From a virus, in IMG/VR virus record IMGVR_UViG_3300047277_000147, positions 1 through 37,926 of that record: 37,926 nucleotides of DNA; one strand, 5' to 3'. Below are positions 1 through 8,433 of this stretch, in pieces; within the stretch, counting starts at the first letter, position 1, and every line of letters starts with the position of its first letter. The position numbers and the translations under genes were made by a program. Under the pieces are notes generated by a model that saw nothing but the letters and a program-made list of their open reading frames with translations, was not told the DNA's origin and did not search any database.

Positions 1-2
1 GT

Positions 3-869
3 AATATAACAAATACAGCACCATCTGCAGGATATACACCCAGTCTTAGTGCGAAAAGTAAAATTGGTAATGCTGTGGGTACATTTTTAGATCCTAAACC
101 AACATCCATAACCAATCAAATAGGTGATTGGTTGACCAAAGGTGTTGCTATATCACCTAGATTATCTAAATTGACATCAGTAATATCATTATATATGCCG
201 GACACATTATATGCTGAATATAACTCTGATTATTCCGAATTTAGTTTAACCGATGATTTAGGTGGACCCATCGCCACTATAAAAGCAATAAATCAAATAG
301 CTGATAAAAATAATCTACAAGGTGTTGATTCTGTGCAATCAGCACTAAAAGCAATAGGTAATGCGATAGGCACACAACCAGAATCTGTATATTTAGCATC
401 TAAAGCATTTGGTATGGAAAATGTAGGTGCTGTATTAAATAAAGCACAAGGATATGCGGTTAATCCTCAAATTCAAATGATTTATAAAGGTATAGGATTA
501 AGAAGTTTCCAATTAACATTTACATTCACACCAAAGTCAGCAAAAGAAGCAAAAGAGGTTGATGATATCATACATCTATTTAAGTTTCATTACGCACCAC
601 GACTAGAATCAGGAACAGAAACATCTGTTAATAGTATGTTTTTCATTCCACCATCAATGTTCACAGTTCAATTTATGCATGATGGTAAAGAAAATACACA
701 TTTGCCAAAATATGGTGAATGTGTATTATCAAACATAACAGTAGATTATGCACCTAATGGATTTGCTGCTTATGAAGATGGCGCACCAGTACAATCAATG
801 CTGATGTTGCAATTCCAAGAAACCGAAATTATTGATCGTAATAAACTCGAAAAAGGATACTTACGTTAA
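3..869 (+). CDS. Tail-tube initiator/cap protein, T4 gp48/gp54-like (5' partial)
   Basis: The reading frame is open to the left edge, so the true start lies outside the window. The GTG at 75 is only an internal valine codon. The visible 288 residues end in a region typical of the T4 gp48/gp54 group, which caps the baseplate hub and starts tail-tube assembly: an NPQIQMIYKG segment, then RSFQLTFTFTPKSAKEA, a proline-rich stretch MFFIPPSMFTVQF, the VDYAPNGFAAYEDG turn and a final LQFQETEIIDR. In this family these elements form the tube-protein-like beta fold. The stop codon overlaps the start of the gp53 homologue by one base (TAATG), which implies translational coupling. I cannot tell gp48 from gp54; the gene before the window would help decide. 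Confidence 0.75.
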   Translation, partial: NITNTAPSAGYTPSLSAKSKIGNAVGTFLDPKPTSITNQIGDWLTKGVAISPRLSKLTSVISLYMPDTLYAEYNSDYSEFSLTDDLGGPIATIKAINQIADKNNLQGVDSVQSALKAIGNAIGTQPESVYLASKAFGMENVGAVLNKAQGYAVNPQIQMIYKGIGLRSFQLTFTFTPKSAKEAKEVDDIIHLFKFHYAPRLESGTETSVNSMFFIPPSMFTVQFMHDGKENTHLPKYGECVLSNITVDYAPNGFAAYEDGAPVQSMLMLQFQETEIIDRNKLEKGYLR

Positions 870-1492
870 TGTTGTATTTTAATTCTATACCAAAAATCTT
901 AACACCAGATGTTAATGGTGCGGGAATACTTCTAACCAACCTTATGGCTAGGTCGGAAATTATACCATCACTACTTAATAATCCTATGATGTTTTACAAA
1001 TATGATATACAAGAGGGTGATACTCCTGAAATTATTGCGGACAAGTATTATGGTGATTCATATCGATATTGGATAGTATTATATGCTAACCAAATTTTAG
1101 ACCCACAATGGAATTGGCCATTGACTAACACACAATTTGATGCATATATCACAAGTAAATATTCTGCAGTTGCTGGTGTTCAAAGTGTTTTAGCATATAC
1201 ACAATCAACCATTAAAGAATATAGAAAAACTATAAAATCCATAGATAGTATATCTTTAGTGGAAACTGTAGACACCTTTGTTATTGACACTAACACATAT
1301 AGCCAACCAATAACATCTTCAGCAACATACCAATTACCAAACAGTCATGTAACACAGAATATATCAAAATCATCAATAAGTATTTACGACTATGAATTGG
1401 AAAAAAATGAAGCCAAGAGAACTATCAACCTAATCAATAAAACATATGTTTCAGAATTAGAACAACAATTCAAATCATTGATGAGAAAATAA
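869..1492 (+). CDS. 53: Baseplate wedge subunit, gp53 family
   Basis: 207 residues, close to the length of T4 gp53. It opens with YFNSIPKI and has a LysM-like core near residues 45-85: YDIQEGDTPEIIADKYYGDS, then YRYWIVLYANQILDP and WNWPL. This is the most conserved part of gp53, which clamps neighbouring baseplate wedges together around the hub. The region after about residue 110 is less conserved and rich in Ser/Thr, ending in a charged helix. The ATG overlaps the preceding stop by one base and the next gene starts two bases after its stop, so it sits in one tight translational unit with the tube initiator and the hub. Confidence 0.88.
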   Translation: MLYFNSIPKILTPDVNGAGILLTNLMARSEIIPSLLNNPMMFYKYDIQEGDTPEIIADKYYGDSYRYWIVLYANQILDPQWNWPLTNTQFDAYITSKYSAVAGVQSVLAYTQSTIKEYRKTIKSIDSISLVETVDTFVIDTNTYSQPITSSATYQLPNSHVTQNISKSSISIYDYELEKNEAKRTINLINKTYVSELEQQFKSLMRK

Positions 1493-1493
1493 C

Positions 1494-2840
1494 ATGGCCG
1501 CATCTGGAATAATTTATCCTAAAGATTATGCACTAATAAATTTAATATTGTTATCCGCAAACGGCAGCATGGATTTAAAAAACCTAATGGTAGAGTTATC
1601 ATATCATGAGGATTTATTCGGCAACACAACATCAGGATATCTACTGATAACTGATGCGAATGGTTATATTGAAGCATTAAATCTAACAGGTAATGAATAT
1701 CTTAGAATGACGTTTGGTAAAACCGAAAATGACCCCCACCCCATAGATAAATTGTATCGAGTATTTTCAATATCAAGAAGAAAATTAGAAGAAAATATGG
1801 CCACAGAATCATATACATTCGAATTCTGTTCCGAAGAATTGGTAATATCGGAACAATATAAGATTTGTAAGTCATATAAAGGTGGTAAGATATCCGACAA
1901 TATTAGAAACATACTAGAAGAAAAATTGAAAGTGCCCGAAAAAAATATAATAGTAATTGAACCATCATATGGTGTTTATGATTTTGTTATACCAACAATG
2001 AAAGCGTTTGCGGCTATCAATTGGTTAGCTTCTTATGCCAGACCGGCACCCGATAAAAATGGTGCGGATATGTTTTTATATGAAGATAAATTTGGATATA
2101 ATTTTAGGTCATTGCAGTCACTAATTAGTAATCCGACATATAGAAAATACGCATACAACCCAAAAAATATTAATCCAAATGATTTGAATTCTGACGTTTT
2201 TAATGTTACAACATATGAAATATTAAATTCATATGACGCACTTTCAGCAATAAATTCTGGTGTGTTTGCGAATCAATTATTATCATTCAACGCGTTAACC
2301 CGCGAAAAAAAGACCACAAACTTTGATTATGGTGTATATCACCAAGATTCCAAAACGTTAAACAAATCACCAATAACTAATATGGCAACCAATAAATTTG
2401 GCCATAAGTTAAATGATACTCCAGCAGCAGTATTGAAGATGGTATATTCGAATTTTAACCAACAAACGGTTGATTACATAAAATCTAAACCTGTTGGCGC
2501 AACGTCCAATGATATATTTGCTGAAACATATATACCACACAGAACAGCACAAATACCACTGATAAACTACACCAGATTAAAGATATCGTTACCCGGAGAT
2601 TCAACATTGACCGTGGGTATGGTTATAGATTTTTCATTGTTGTCTGTTAATCCCAACACAAAAAAACCCGATGAGTTTTATTCTGGTCGATATTTAATAT
2701 CCGCTGTACGACACATGATAACAATTACAGAATTCAAAACAATATTGGAAATAGTAAAAGATAGTACACCAAACCAATACGCATCACCAGAAACTAATTC
2801 CGTTTTATGGAAAAATACAACCAAAGGAGTTGTTGACTAA
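1494..2840 (+). CDS. 27: Baseplate hub protein, gp27-like
   Basis: 448 residues, somewhat longer than T4 gp27. The N-terminal half has the tube-like hub fold pattern: an early beta-rich section with LSYHEDLFGNTTSGYLLITD, then LYRVFSISRRK and SYTFEFCSEEL, followed by a helical segment with VIPTMKAFAAINWLASYA that is typical of gp27-like hubs. It should form the trimeric ring between tail tube and spike. It is followed directly, with a one-base TAATG overlap, by the gp5 OB domain, its expected binding partner. The ribosome site of that partner (AAAGGAG, 2823-2829) lies inside this gene. The family call rests on pattern and neighbours, since gp27 is poorly conserved. Confidence 0.75.
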   Translation: MAASGIIYPKDYALINLILLSANGSMDLKNLMVELSYHEDLFGNTTSGYLLITDANGYIEALNLTGNEYLRMTFGKTENDPHPIDKLYRVFSISRRKLEENMATESYTFEFCSEELVISEQYKICKSYKGGKISDNIRNILEEKLKVPEKNIIVIEPSYGVYDFVIPTMKAFAAINWLASYARPAPDKNGADMFLYEDKFGYNFRSLQSLISNPTYRKYAYNPKNINPNDLNSDVFNVTTYEILNSYDALSAINSGVFANQLLSFNALTREKKTTNFDYGVYHQDSKTLNKSPITNMATNKFGHKLNDTPAAVLKMVYSNFNQQTVDYIKSKPVGATSNDIFAETYIPHRTAQIPLINYTRLKISLPGDSTLTVGMVIDFSLLSVNPNTKKPDEFYSGRYLISAVRHMITITEFKTILEIVKDSTPNQYASPETNSVLWKNTTKGVVD

Positions 2841-3136
2841 TGACTAAAAAAGTAAATAATTTCGCTGGTCTAAATGGATTTGTATGGTGGATGGGCGAAG
2901 TGGAAAACCGCATGGATCCATTAAATATGGGTAGATGTCAAGTGAGAATATTTGGGTGGTACGGAGTTGAAATACCAACAGCCGATTTACCTTGGGCTCA
3001 ACCTATGTATTCTTTAAATGGTGGTTCTACTAGTGGTGATATACGCATAGGTGACTGGGTTATGGGTTTCTTTTTAGATGGCGAAAATGCACAATCTCCT
3101 TTGATGATGGGTATTGTTCCTGGCATTAAACAATAG
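2840..3136 (+). CDS. Stand-alone gp5 N-terminal OB-fold domain (spike base)
   Basis: 98 residues that match the N-terminal OB fold of T4 gp5. Visible family features are FVWWMGEVENRMDPLNMGRC, QVRIFGWY, the IPTADLPWAQPM stretch, and the closing GDWVMGFFLDGENAQSPLMMG. In T4 this domain attaches the central spike to gp27 and is followed in the same chain by a lysozyme and a beta-helix. Here the chain stops after the OB fold, and a beta-helix spike is encoded separately about 1.1 kb downstream. A strong ribosome site, AAAGGAG at 2823-2829, precedes the start. No lysozyme domain is present in this gene or the next three. Confidence 0.85.
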   Translation: MTKKVNNFAGLNGFVWWMGEVENRMDPLNMGRCQVRIFGWYGVEIPTADLPWAQPMYSLNGGSTSGDIRIGDWVMGFFLDGENAQSPLMMGIVPGIKQ

Positions 3137-3145
3137 GCAATTAAT

Positions 3146-3367
3146 ATGAGTAAAAAATTACTTGAATTACACCAATTAGCAGCACAAGCAAAAATACACC
3201 AGGCACAATATAATGGTGGTATTATTTCTACGGAAGAATATAATGGTAGATTGTGTGCTTTAGATGATCACAACAACATTTCAACCAAAGAACACCATAA
3301 AGAACATGCCGATTGTTACCGTGACATGATTAATGATATCACGAAACATACTATTAAGGAAATATAA
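3146..3367 (+). CDS. Hypothetical protein, 73 aa
   Basis: I do not recognise this protein. It is small, rich in histidine, glutamine and lysine, and mostly helical by eye (LLELHQLAAQAKIHQAQY). A His/Cys-containing second half (residues about 35-60: CALDDHNN, KEHHKEHADCYRD) could bind a metal, but this is only an impression. It lies between the two halves of the split spike, nine bases after the OB domain. The ribosome site of the next gene (AAGGA, 3356-3360) overlaps its 3' end. It may be a small hub-associated or assembly protein. Confidence 0.6.
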   Translation: MSKKLLELHQLAAQAKIHQAQYNGGIISTEEYNGRLCALDDHNNISTKEHHKEHADCYRDMINDITKHTIKEI

Positions 3368-4243
3368 ATGGCCACATATACACAAGACCAATTAAACCAA
3401 CAGCTGCCTGCATTGTCAAATGGTGCTCAGATGATTCCACCATCACTAGAACTACCCGAAATGGCAATTACAACACCATTCCCAGCGGATGGTCAACAAA
3501 AAGGATTACCAACACATTCCAGTTTAGCTAGAGGTGTGGTTGAAGGAACAACTCTAGCTAATATGAATGATAGTTTAGATCATGCTTGTGATTTTGTATT
3601 AGATTTAAAATTGAGTATAGGATTTAAAAAATTCGTCAAATCTATTGCGAAAACTGTTAGGGAAGGCATCCGGTATATAATGAAAATGTTGGGTTTAACC
3701 GATTGGTCCGGCGACTTCTCATTCATAATAGGCAGAGCAAGAGCTTATGCACAAGAAATTCGTAGATTTATTGCAGAATACATCCAACCGGTATTGGATT
3801 TTGAAAAGTATGTATTAGCAGTTCTAGTAAAACTTAAAGAATATATCCAATGGATTTTAAGTTTACCCGCTAAGATAATGGGGCTATTGAAAGAATGTTT
3901 ACAAAAACTTTATAAAACTTTAGCTAATGCGTTTACCGATGCTTTGGCTGAAGCTGCAAATGAAACACCACTAGGTGTTGGTGATACTTCTGGCCCGAAT
4001 GGTTTGTCAACGTTAATTAATGAAGTTAAGACTACCATGAATGTTGCTAAAGATGCGTTAAGTGCAGCACAAAGCACATTAGTTTTGGGATCAGCTATTG
4101 TCGTATCGTCAACCGTAGGACTTTTAAATCCTGTTAGTGCTACCGAATTAGCAACAGCGACCGCAACAATTTCAAGTTATACATCACCAACGATAACATC
4201 CGCTGTTTCACAGGTGTCAACAATAACCAACAGTAGACCATAA
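3368..4243 (+). CDS. Hypothetical protein with helical core and hydrophobic segment, in the spike operon
   Basis: 291 residues, family not recognised. The first 50 residues are rich in proline and polar residues. Residues about 65-195 look like a series of amphipathic helices containing YIQPVLDFEKYVLAVLVKLK and WILSLPAKIMGLLKECL. Residues about 237-253 (LVLGSAIVVSSTVGLL) form a hydrophobic stretch that could cross or insert into a membrane. The C-terminus is a Ser/Thr/Ala-rich tail. It starts immediately after the preceding stop, with AAGGA at 3356-3360 as ribosome site, and ends two bases before the beta-helix spike gene. The place in the operon suggests a hub or spike-associated protein, possibly released during infection; that role is inferred. 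Confidence 0.65.
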   Translation: MATYTQDQLNQQLPALSNGAQMIPPSLELPEMAITTPFPADGQQKGLPTHSSLARGVVEGTTLANMNDSLDHACDFVLDLKLSIGFKKFVKSIAKTVREGIRYIMKMLGLTDWSGDFSFIIGRARAYAQEIRRFIAEYIQPVLDFEKYVLAVLVKLKEYIQWILSLPAKIMGLLKECLQKLYKTLANAFTDALAEAANETPLGVGDTSGPNGLSTLINEVKTTMNVAKDALSAAQSTLVLGSAIVVSSTVGLLNPVSATELATATATISSYTSPTITSAVSQVSTITNSRP

Positions 4244-4245
4244 TT

Positions 4246-5109
4246 ATGACCATACCTAAAGCACCAACATCCGGTAATTTATGGATTGAACCAGAATCCG
4301 CAGCAAGTGTTGAAACTCCACCAACATATCCATACAACCACATAACACAAACAGAATCGGGACATTCATTCGAATTAGATGATACTCCAAACAGAGAGCG
4401 TATTCGGATACAACACAGATCAAAAACATTTATCGAAATGCACCCGAATGGTGATGAGGTACACAAAATAGTTGGTGATGGTTATGAAATAATTGCCGGT
4501 GGTAAAAATGTATTAATTAAAGGTGTTTGCAACATCACAGTTAATGGTGATTGTAATATGCAAGTTAAGGGCGATCTTAATCAACAGATTAATGGTGACT
4601 ATAACTTAGGTGTTAAGGGTAAAATTGATATTAGAGCAGTTAAAGATATAAACATATCCGGCGATTCCGACATATCAATAGCCGCTAATGAGAATTTTGG
4701 CGGTGCCTTGAGATTATCAGCATCAGAAAGTATAAATTTGGGGTCAGATTTATATATAGAGGGTTCAATAACATGCGACACATTAAATGCTGAAAGTAGA
4801 GTTAGTGCCGGTATGGGTGTAAGTGCTGGACCTTTCGGATTTACATCAGCCCTAGGTGGTCTTTCTTTAGGATTTCCACCATTAGCACCTGTTGCTGTAC
4901 CTGGATGTATAACAACAATAGGTTATATAAATTCAATGTTAGCTGTTGTTTCTCCAAGCGTGTCATGTTTCAATATGAGTGCTGTATTGATGGGTGATAC
5001 TATAAATAGTATGATATATGATACCCACATACACATATCATCAGTACCAGGAGCACCAACAAGTCCTCCAGTGATGCCGTTTATGCCAGCTATACCATTT
5101 TTAATTTAG
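4246..5109 (+). CDS. Baseplate central spike, gp5 C-terminal/VgrG-type beta-helix with HxH tip
   Basis: 287 residues. The middle (about 45-75) carries the pattern found before gp5/VgrG beta-helices: RERIRIQHRSKTFIEMHPNG followed by KIVGDGYEII. Residues about 85-150 are short beta repeats with alternating Val/Ile and Gly-Asp turns (VNGDCNMQVKGDLNQQINGD), the triangular beta-helix of membrane-piercing spikes. Near the C-terminus, residues 259-276 read DTHIHISSVPGAPTSPP; an HxH next to a Pro-Gly turn is the iron-binding tip motif known from P2 gpV-type spikes. With the separate OB domain at 2840 this makes a complete but split, lysozyme-free spike. No clear Shine-Dalgarno precedes the ATG, which lies two bases after the previous stop. 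Confidence 0.82.
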   Translation: MTIPKAPTSGNLWIEPESAASVETPPTYPYNHITQTESGHSFELDDTPNRERIRIQHRSKTFIEMHPNGDEVHKIVGDGYEIIAGGKNVLIKGVCNITVNGDCNMQVKGDLNQQINGDYNLGVKGKIDIRAVKDINISGDSDISIAANENFGGALRLSASESINLGSDLYIEGSITCDTLNAESRVSAGMGVSAGPFGFTSALGGLSLGFPPLAPVAVPGCITTIGYINSMLAVVSPSVSCFNMSAVLMGDTINSMIYDTHIHISSVPGAPTSPPVMPFMPAIPFLI

Positions 5110-5114
5110 GAAAT

Positions 5115-5957
5115 ATGATGACAGGATTATACAACACTTTAGGTTACAACTTTGATGATCCTAACGATAATATAAAAACATTATCGGACAACACATTAAC
5201 ACATTTAAATTCCATGCCAGAAATGATAAAACCTTGGCAAGCAACGGACATATTAAATAATGATGTTGGTGGATATTTTGAAAATCCTGTGTTAAGTGCA
5301 ACAACATCTATAAGAGATACTGTTAATTTAATAATGGCCACATGTTTAACCGCTAATGGTGTGCAAGGAAGCACAAGTACGATAACAACATTATTCCATA
5401 ATATTGCAATCAACACATTACCAACAACATGTTCCAATTATATAGACCACACAAACCGACTCTCCGGTGTAACTCCATACGGTGAAAACCAAGCATTATC
5501 AGCAACAAAACCATATTACCAAACAGCTACAGCCACCGGTAGATTGATGATGTATTTAACACATCAAACTGATAACATAACAGATTCATCGCCGGTAATG
5601 GGCAATTTTACAAGCCTATTTGTTGAACCTCAATTGGTAACAAAATATAACACACTATTAACATACTATAATCAAATTGTAAACAGTATAACATATTCAC
5701 TGGACATAAATTTAGATAGTGTCGCAACATCAGATTTGACATTAGACCAAGTTAGTGTTATTGATGCTGAAATTTCAAGTACAATCACATTCTTGACAAC
5801 CAGACAAACACATGATGAAACATTTTTTACCAATTCTAGAAACTTAATATCAAAATACCAAAGTACAAACCAGTTCAGCCAAACTGGAGAAACACAAAAT
5901 TATCTAATTAATAATTTTATAGGTTCTTCTAAATTACTCTCAAGAATTAATACATAA
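5115..5957 (+). CDS. Putative virion protein between spike and gp25
   Basis: 280 residues of unknown family. It is low in charge and rich in Asn, Thr and Ser with scattered helical stretches (TDILNNDVGGYF, LMMYLTHQTDNI, YNQIVNSITYSLDINLD). There is no signal peptide or catalytic motif that I recognise. Two adjacent ATG codons occur at 5115 and 5118; the AGGAAA element just upstream (about 5108-5113) is better spaced for the second, so the protein may start at the second Met. It ends seven bases before gp25, and its stop codon is part of a CATAAATA element (5953-5960). The position suggests a baseplate or hub component. Confidence 0.6.
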   Translation: MMTGLYNTLGYNFDDPNDNIKTLSDNTLTHLNSMPEMIKPWQATDILNNDVGGYFENPVLSATTSIRDTVNLIMATCLTANGVQGSTSTITTLFHNIAINTLPTTCSNYIDHTNRLSGVTPYGENQALSATKPYYQTATATGRLMMYLTHQTDNITDSSPVMGNFTSLFVEPQLVTKYNTLLTYYNQIVNSITYSLDINLDSVATSDLTLDQVSVIDAEISSTITFLTTRQTHDETFFTNSRNLISKYQSTNQFSQTGETQNYLINNFIGSSKLLSRINT

Positions 5958-5964
5958 ATAGAAC

Positions 5965-6360
5965 ATGACAAATACACTAAAAAATATATACAGTGATTTA
6001 GATTTAACATTTTCTAGGATTCCTGGTAAAAATGATGTCGCTTTAAGTTATGATGAACAGTCAGTAATTAGATCAGTCCGAAATCTACTTTTAACCAATT
6101 TTTATGAAAGACCATTTCAACCCAATCTAGGTTCAAACTTAGATAAGTTGTTATTTGAACCTGTTAATAACCTAACAGCTAGTTTGTTAGAAAATGACAT
6201 TAGAAATACAATAACAAATTATGAACCAAGAGTATCGTTGGATTACATATTAATTAGTCCAAATGTCGATGAAAATGCTTATACGGTTACAATACAATTT
6301 TATGTGGGTAATAATACGTCACCCACTGCTGTAAATTTATTACTACAAAGGTCTAGATAA
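5965..6360 (+). CDS. 25: Baseplate wedge subunit, gp25 family
   Basis: 131 residues, essentially the length of T4 gp25. Family features visible are YSDLDLTF near the start, DVALSYDEQSVIRSVRNLL, the ERPFQPNLGSNLDKLLFEP block, and NYEPRV in the second half; the EPR motif is the hallmark of the gp25/TssE group. The protein belongs to the baseplate core bundle with gp6 and gp53, around which the sheath starts to assemble. The gp6 start follows directly after its stop codon, which fits the usual gp25-gp6 pairing. Confidence 0.92.
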   Translation: MTNTLKNIYSDLDLTFSRIPGKNDVALSYDEQSVIRSVRNLLLTNFYERPFQPNLGSNLDKLLFEPVNNLTASLLENDIRNTITNYEPRVSLDYILISPNVDENAYTVTIQFYVGNNTSPTAVNLLLQRSR

Positions 6361-8433
6361 ATGTCATCCAATACAAACATACAGATTACTGATTTGGATT
6401 TCAGTAGCATTAAAGATAACTTTAAAACATACCTAAAATCACAAGACACGTTTAAAGATTATAACTTTGAAGGTTCGGGTTTAAGTGTGCTGTTAGATGT
6501 TTTAGCATATAACACACAATATAATGCATACTATCTGAACATGGTTGGTAATGAAATGTTCTTAGATTCTGCACTCCAAAGAAGTTCGGTGGTCTCACAT
6601 GCAAAATTGTTGAACTATACTCCAAAATCCGCTTCTGCACCTTTAGCGTATATCAATGTGGCTTTCAATGGTGTTACAACACCATCATTTACTTTACCTA
6701 AATTCACAAACTTTATGTCTGAATCTATAGGTTATAATAATTTTAATTTTGTAACTGATAATTCACACACAGTAAATACCGAAAACGGTATAGCTACTTT
6801 CGAAAATGTTATCATAAAACAAGGTCGACCCACAACATTTACTTTTACGGTAAACAACACAACAAATCCTAAATGTACTTTTGAAATACCTGATGCAAAT
6901 ATAGACACATCAACAATTCAAGTATTGGTTAAACAGTCATCAACAAGTACATCATATGACATTTATACTTTAGCTGACAATTTCTTAGTATTGAATCCAG
7001 AATCTACTGTATATTTTATACAAGAATCTTTAACAGGTAATTATCAACTTTATTTTGGTGATGGTATACTTGGTAAAAAATTAGATGATAACAATCTTGT
7101 TATAGTTTCATACATATCAACAGAAGGTTTATCTTCAACTGGTGCCAACAACTTTACATTGATGGACAATTTAGGTGGTTATACAAGTAAAACAGTCACA
7201 CCTATAATTCCAGCAACCAGTGGCAATGCAAAAGAATCTATCGAATCTATCAAATATCAAGCACCAAAAGCATTTTCATCACAAAATCGTGCAGTAACCA
7301 AAGATGATTATATCACAGTAATCCAACAAAATAAAATAGGATTAACATTTGATGCTGTTAATGTTTGGGGTGGTGAAGAAAATGATGTTCCTGTTTTTGG
7401 TCAAGTATTCATTTGTTTGAAACCATCTGGTGCATATGATATTACGGCTACACAAAAACAAAGATTGATTCAAGATGTTATTAAACCTATTAGTGTAATG
7501 ACTGTTAATCCAACTATAGTAGATCCAGATTATACTTATTTGAAATTAAACATTACTGTTGTTTATGATCCTAATAAAACAACACAAACATCAGCTCAAA
7601 TAGAATCTGGTGTTAAATCTGCAATATACAGTTTTGCCAATTCAACATTAAACACATTCAATTCAACATTCAATTCTTATGAGCTGATGAAAACTGTCCA
7701 AGATTATAGTAACGCTATAATCACCAGTGAATATGATTTGAAATTACAGAAGAAATTCTTTCCAGATTTAGTTACTCCATCAACATATAATCTATATTAT
7801 AATACACCATTAGATAAAGGTATGTTCTTAAGTGGTGTTTCTAGTTCACCATCAGTGCAATTTAGAGACCCTGCAAACTTAGCTAATATTATCAATGGTA
7901 TATACATAGAAGAAGTTCCAGCATCTACAAATGGTGTCGAATCAATATCATTAATTAATCCAGGTTCTCAGTATCAATCATTACCAATCATTACAATTTT
8001 AGGTGATGGAACTGGTGCTAAGGCTCATGCTGTATTGTCTGGTGGCAGTATCAAAAATATTGTTATTGATGCTGCTGGTTCTGGATATACTGCCGGACTT
8101 GTTACAATAACACCACAATCAAGTGATACCACCGGTAAACTTGCATCTGGTATTGTGAACTTAGAAGGTAAATTTGGAACATTGAGAACATATTATAACA
8201 ACACTGAACAAGTCAAATCAATTTTCAATCCGGATATAGGAACAATTGATTATATGAATGGTATAGTAACGTTAAATTCATTTGGTCCTATTGGTGTTGA
8301 TAATGCATTAGGCCAATTTACAGTAACAGTTAAACCCACAACATCAATTGTTTCATCTAGTTATAACAGAATAATAACTATTGACCCATATGATGCTAAT
8401 GCAGTCACCGTTAATGTTATAGCAAAATCATGA
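6361..8433 (+). CDS. 6: Baseplate wedge subunit, gp6 family
   Basis: 690 residues, slightly longer than T4 gp6, which forms the continuous wedge ring of the baseplate. The start shows the family pattern: DFSSIKDNFKTYLKSQDTFK, DYNFEGSGLSVLLDVLAYNT, then YNAYYLNMVGNEMFLDSA. The middle contains the J-protein-like core: LYFGDGILGKKL, QAPKAFSSQNRAVTKDDY and AVNVWGGEENDVPVFGQV. Residues about 525-590 hold an inserted Gly-Tyr repeat module (LINPGSQYQSLPII to GSGYTAGLVTI) that is also found in three other proteins here. The gene follows gp25 without a gap and overlaps the next start by four bases (ATGA). Confidence 0.92.
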   Translation: MSSNTNIQITDLDFSSIKDNFKTYLKSQDTFKDYNFEGSGLSVLLDVLAYNTQYNAYYLNMVGNEMFLDSALQRSSVVSHAKLLNYTPKSASAPLAYINVAFNGVTTPSFTLPKFTNFMSESIGYNNFNFVTDNSHTVNTENGIATFENVIIKQGRPTTFTFTVNNTTNPKCTFEIPDANIDTSTIQVLVKQSSTSTSYDIYTLADNFLVLNPESTVYFIQESLTGNYQLYFGDGILGKKLDDNNLVIVSYISTEGLSSTGANNFTLMDNLGGYTSKTVTPIIPATSGNAKESIESIKYQAPKAFSSQNRAVTKDDYITVIQQNKIGLTFDAVNVWGGEENDVPVFGQVFICLKPSGAYDITATQKQRLIQDVIKPISVMTVNPTIVDPDYTYLKLNITVVYDPNKTTQTSAQIESGVKSAIYSFANSTLNTFNSTFNSYELMKTVQDYSNAIITSEYDLKLQKKFFPDLVTPSTYNLYYNTPLDKGMFLSGVSSSPSVQFRDPANLANIINGIYIEEVPASTNGVESISLINPGSQYQSLPIITILGDGTGAKAHAVLSGGSIKNIVIDAAGSGYTAGLVTITPQSSDTTGKLASGIVNLEGKFGTLRTYYNNTEQVKSIFNPDIGTIDYMNGIVTLNSFGPIGVDNALGQFTVTVKPTTSIVSSSYNRIITIDPYDANAVTVNVIAKS

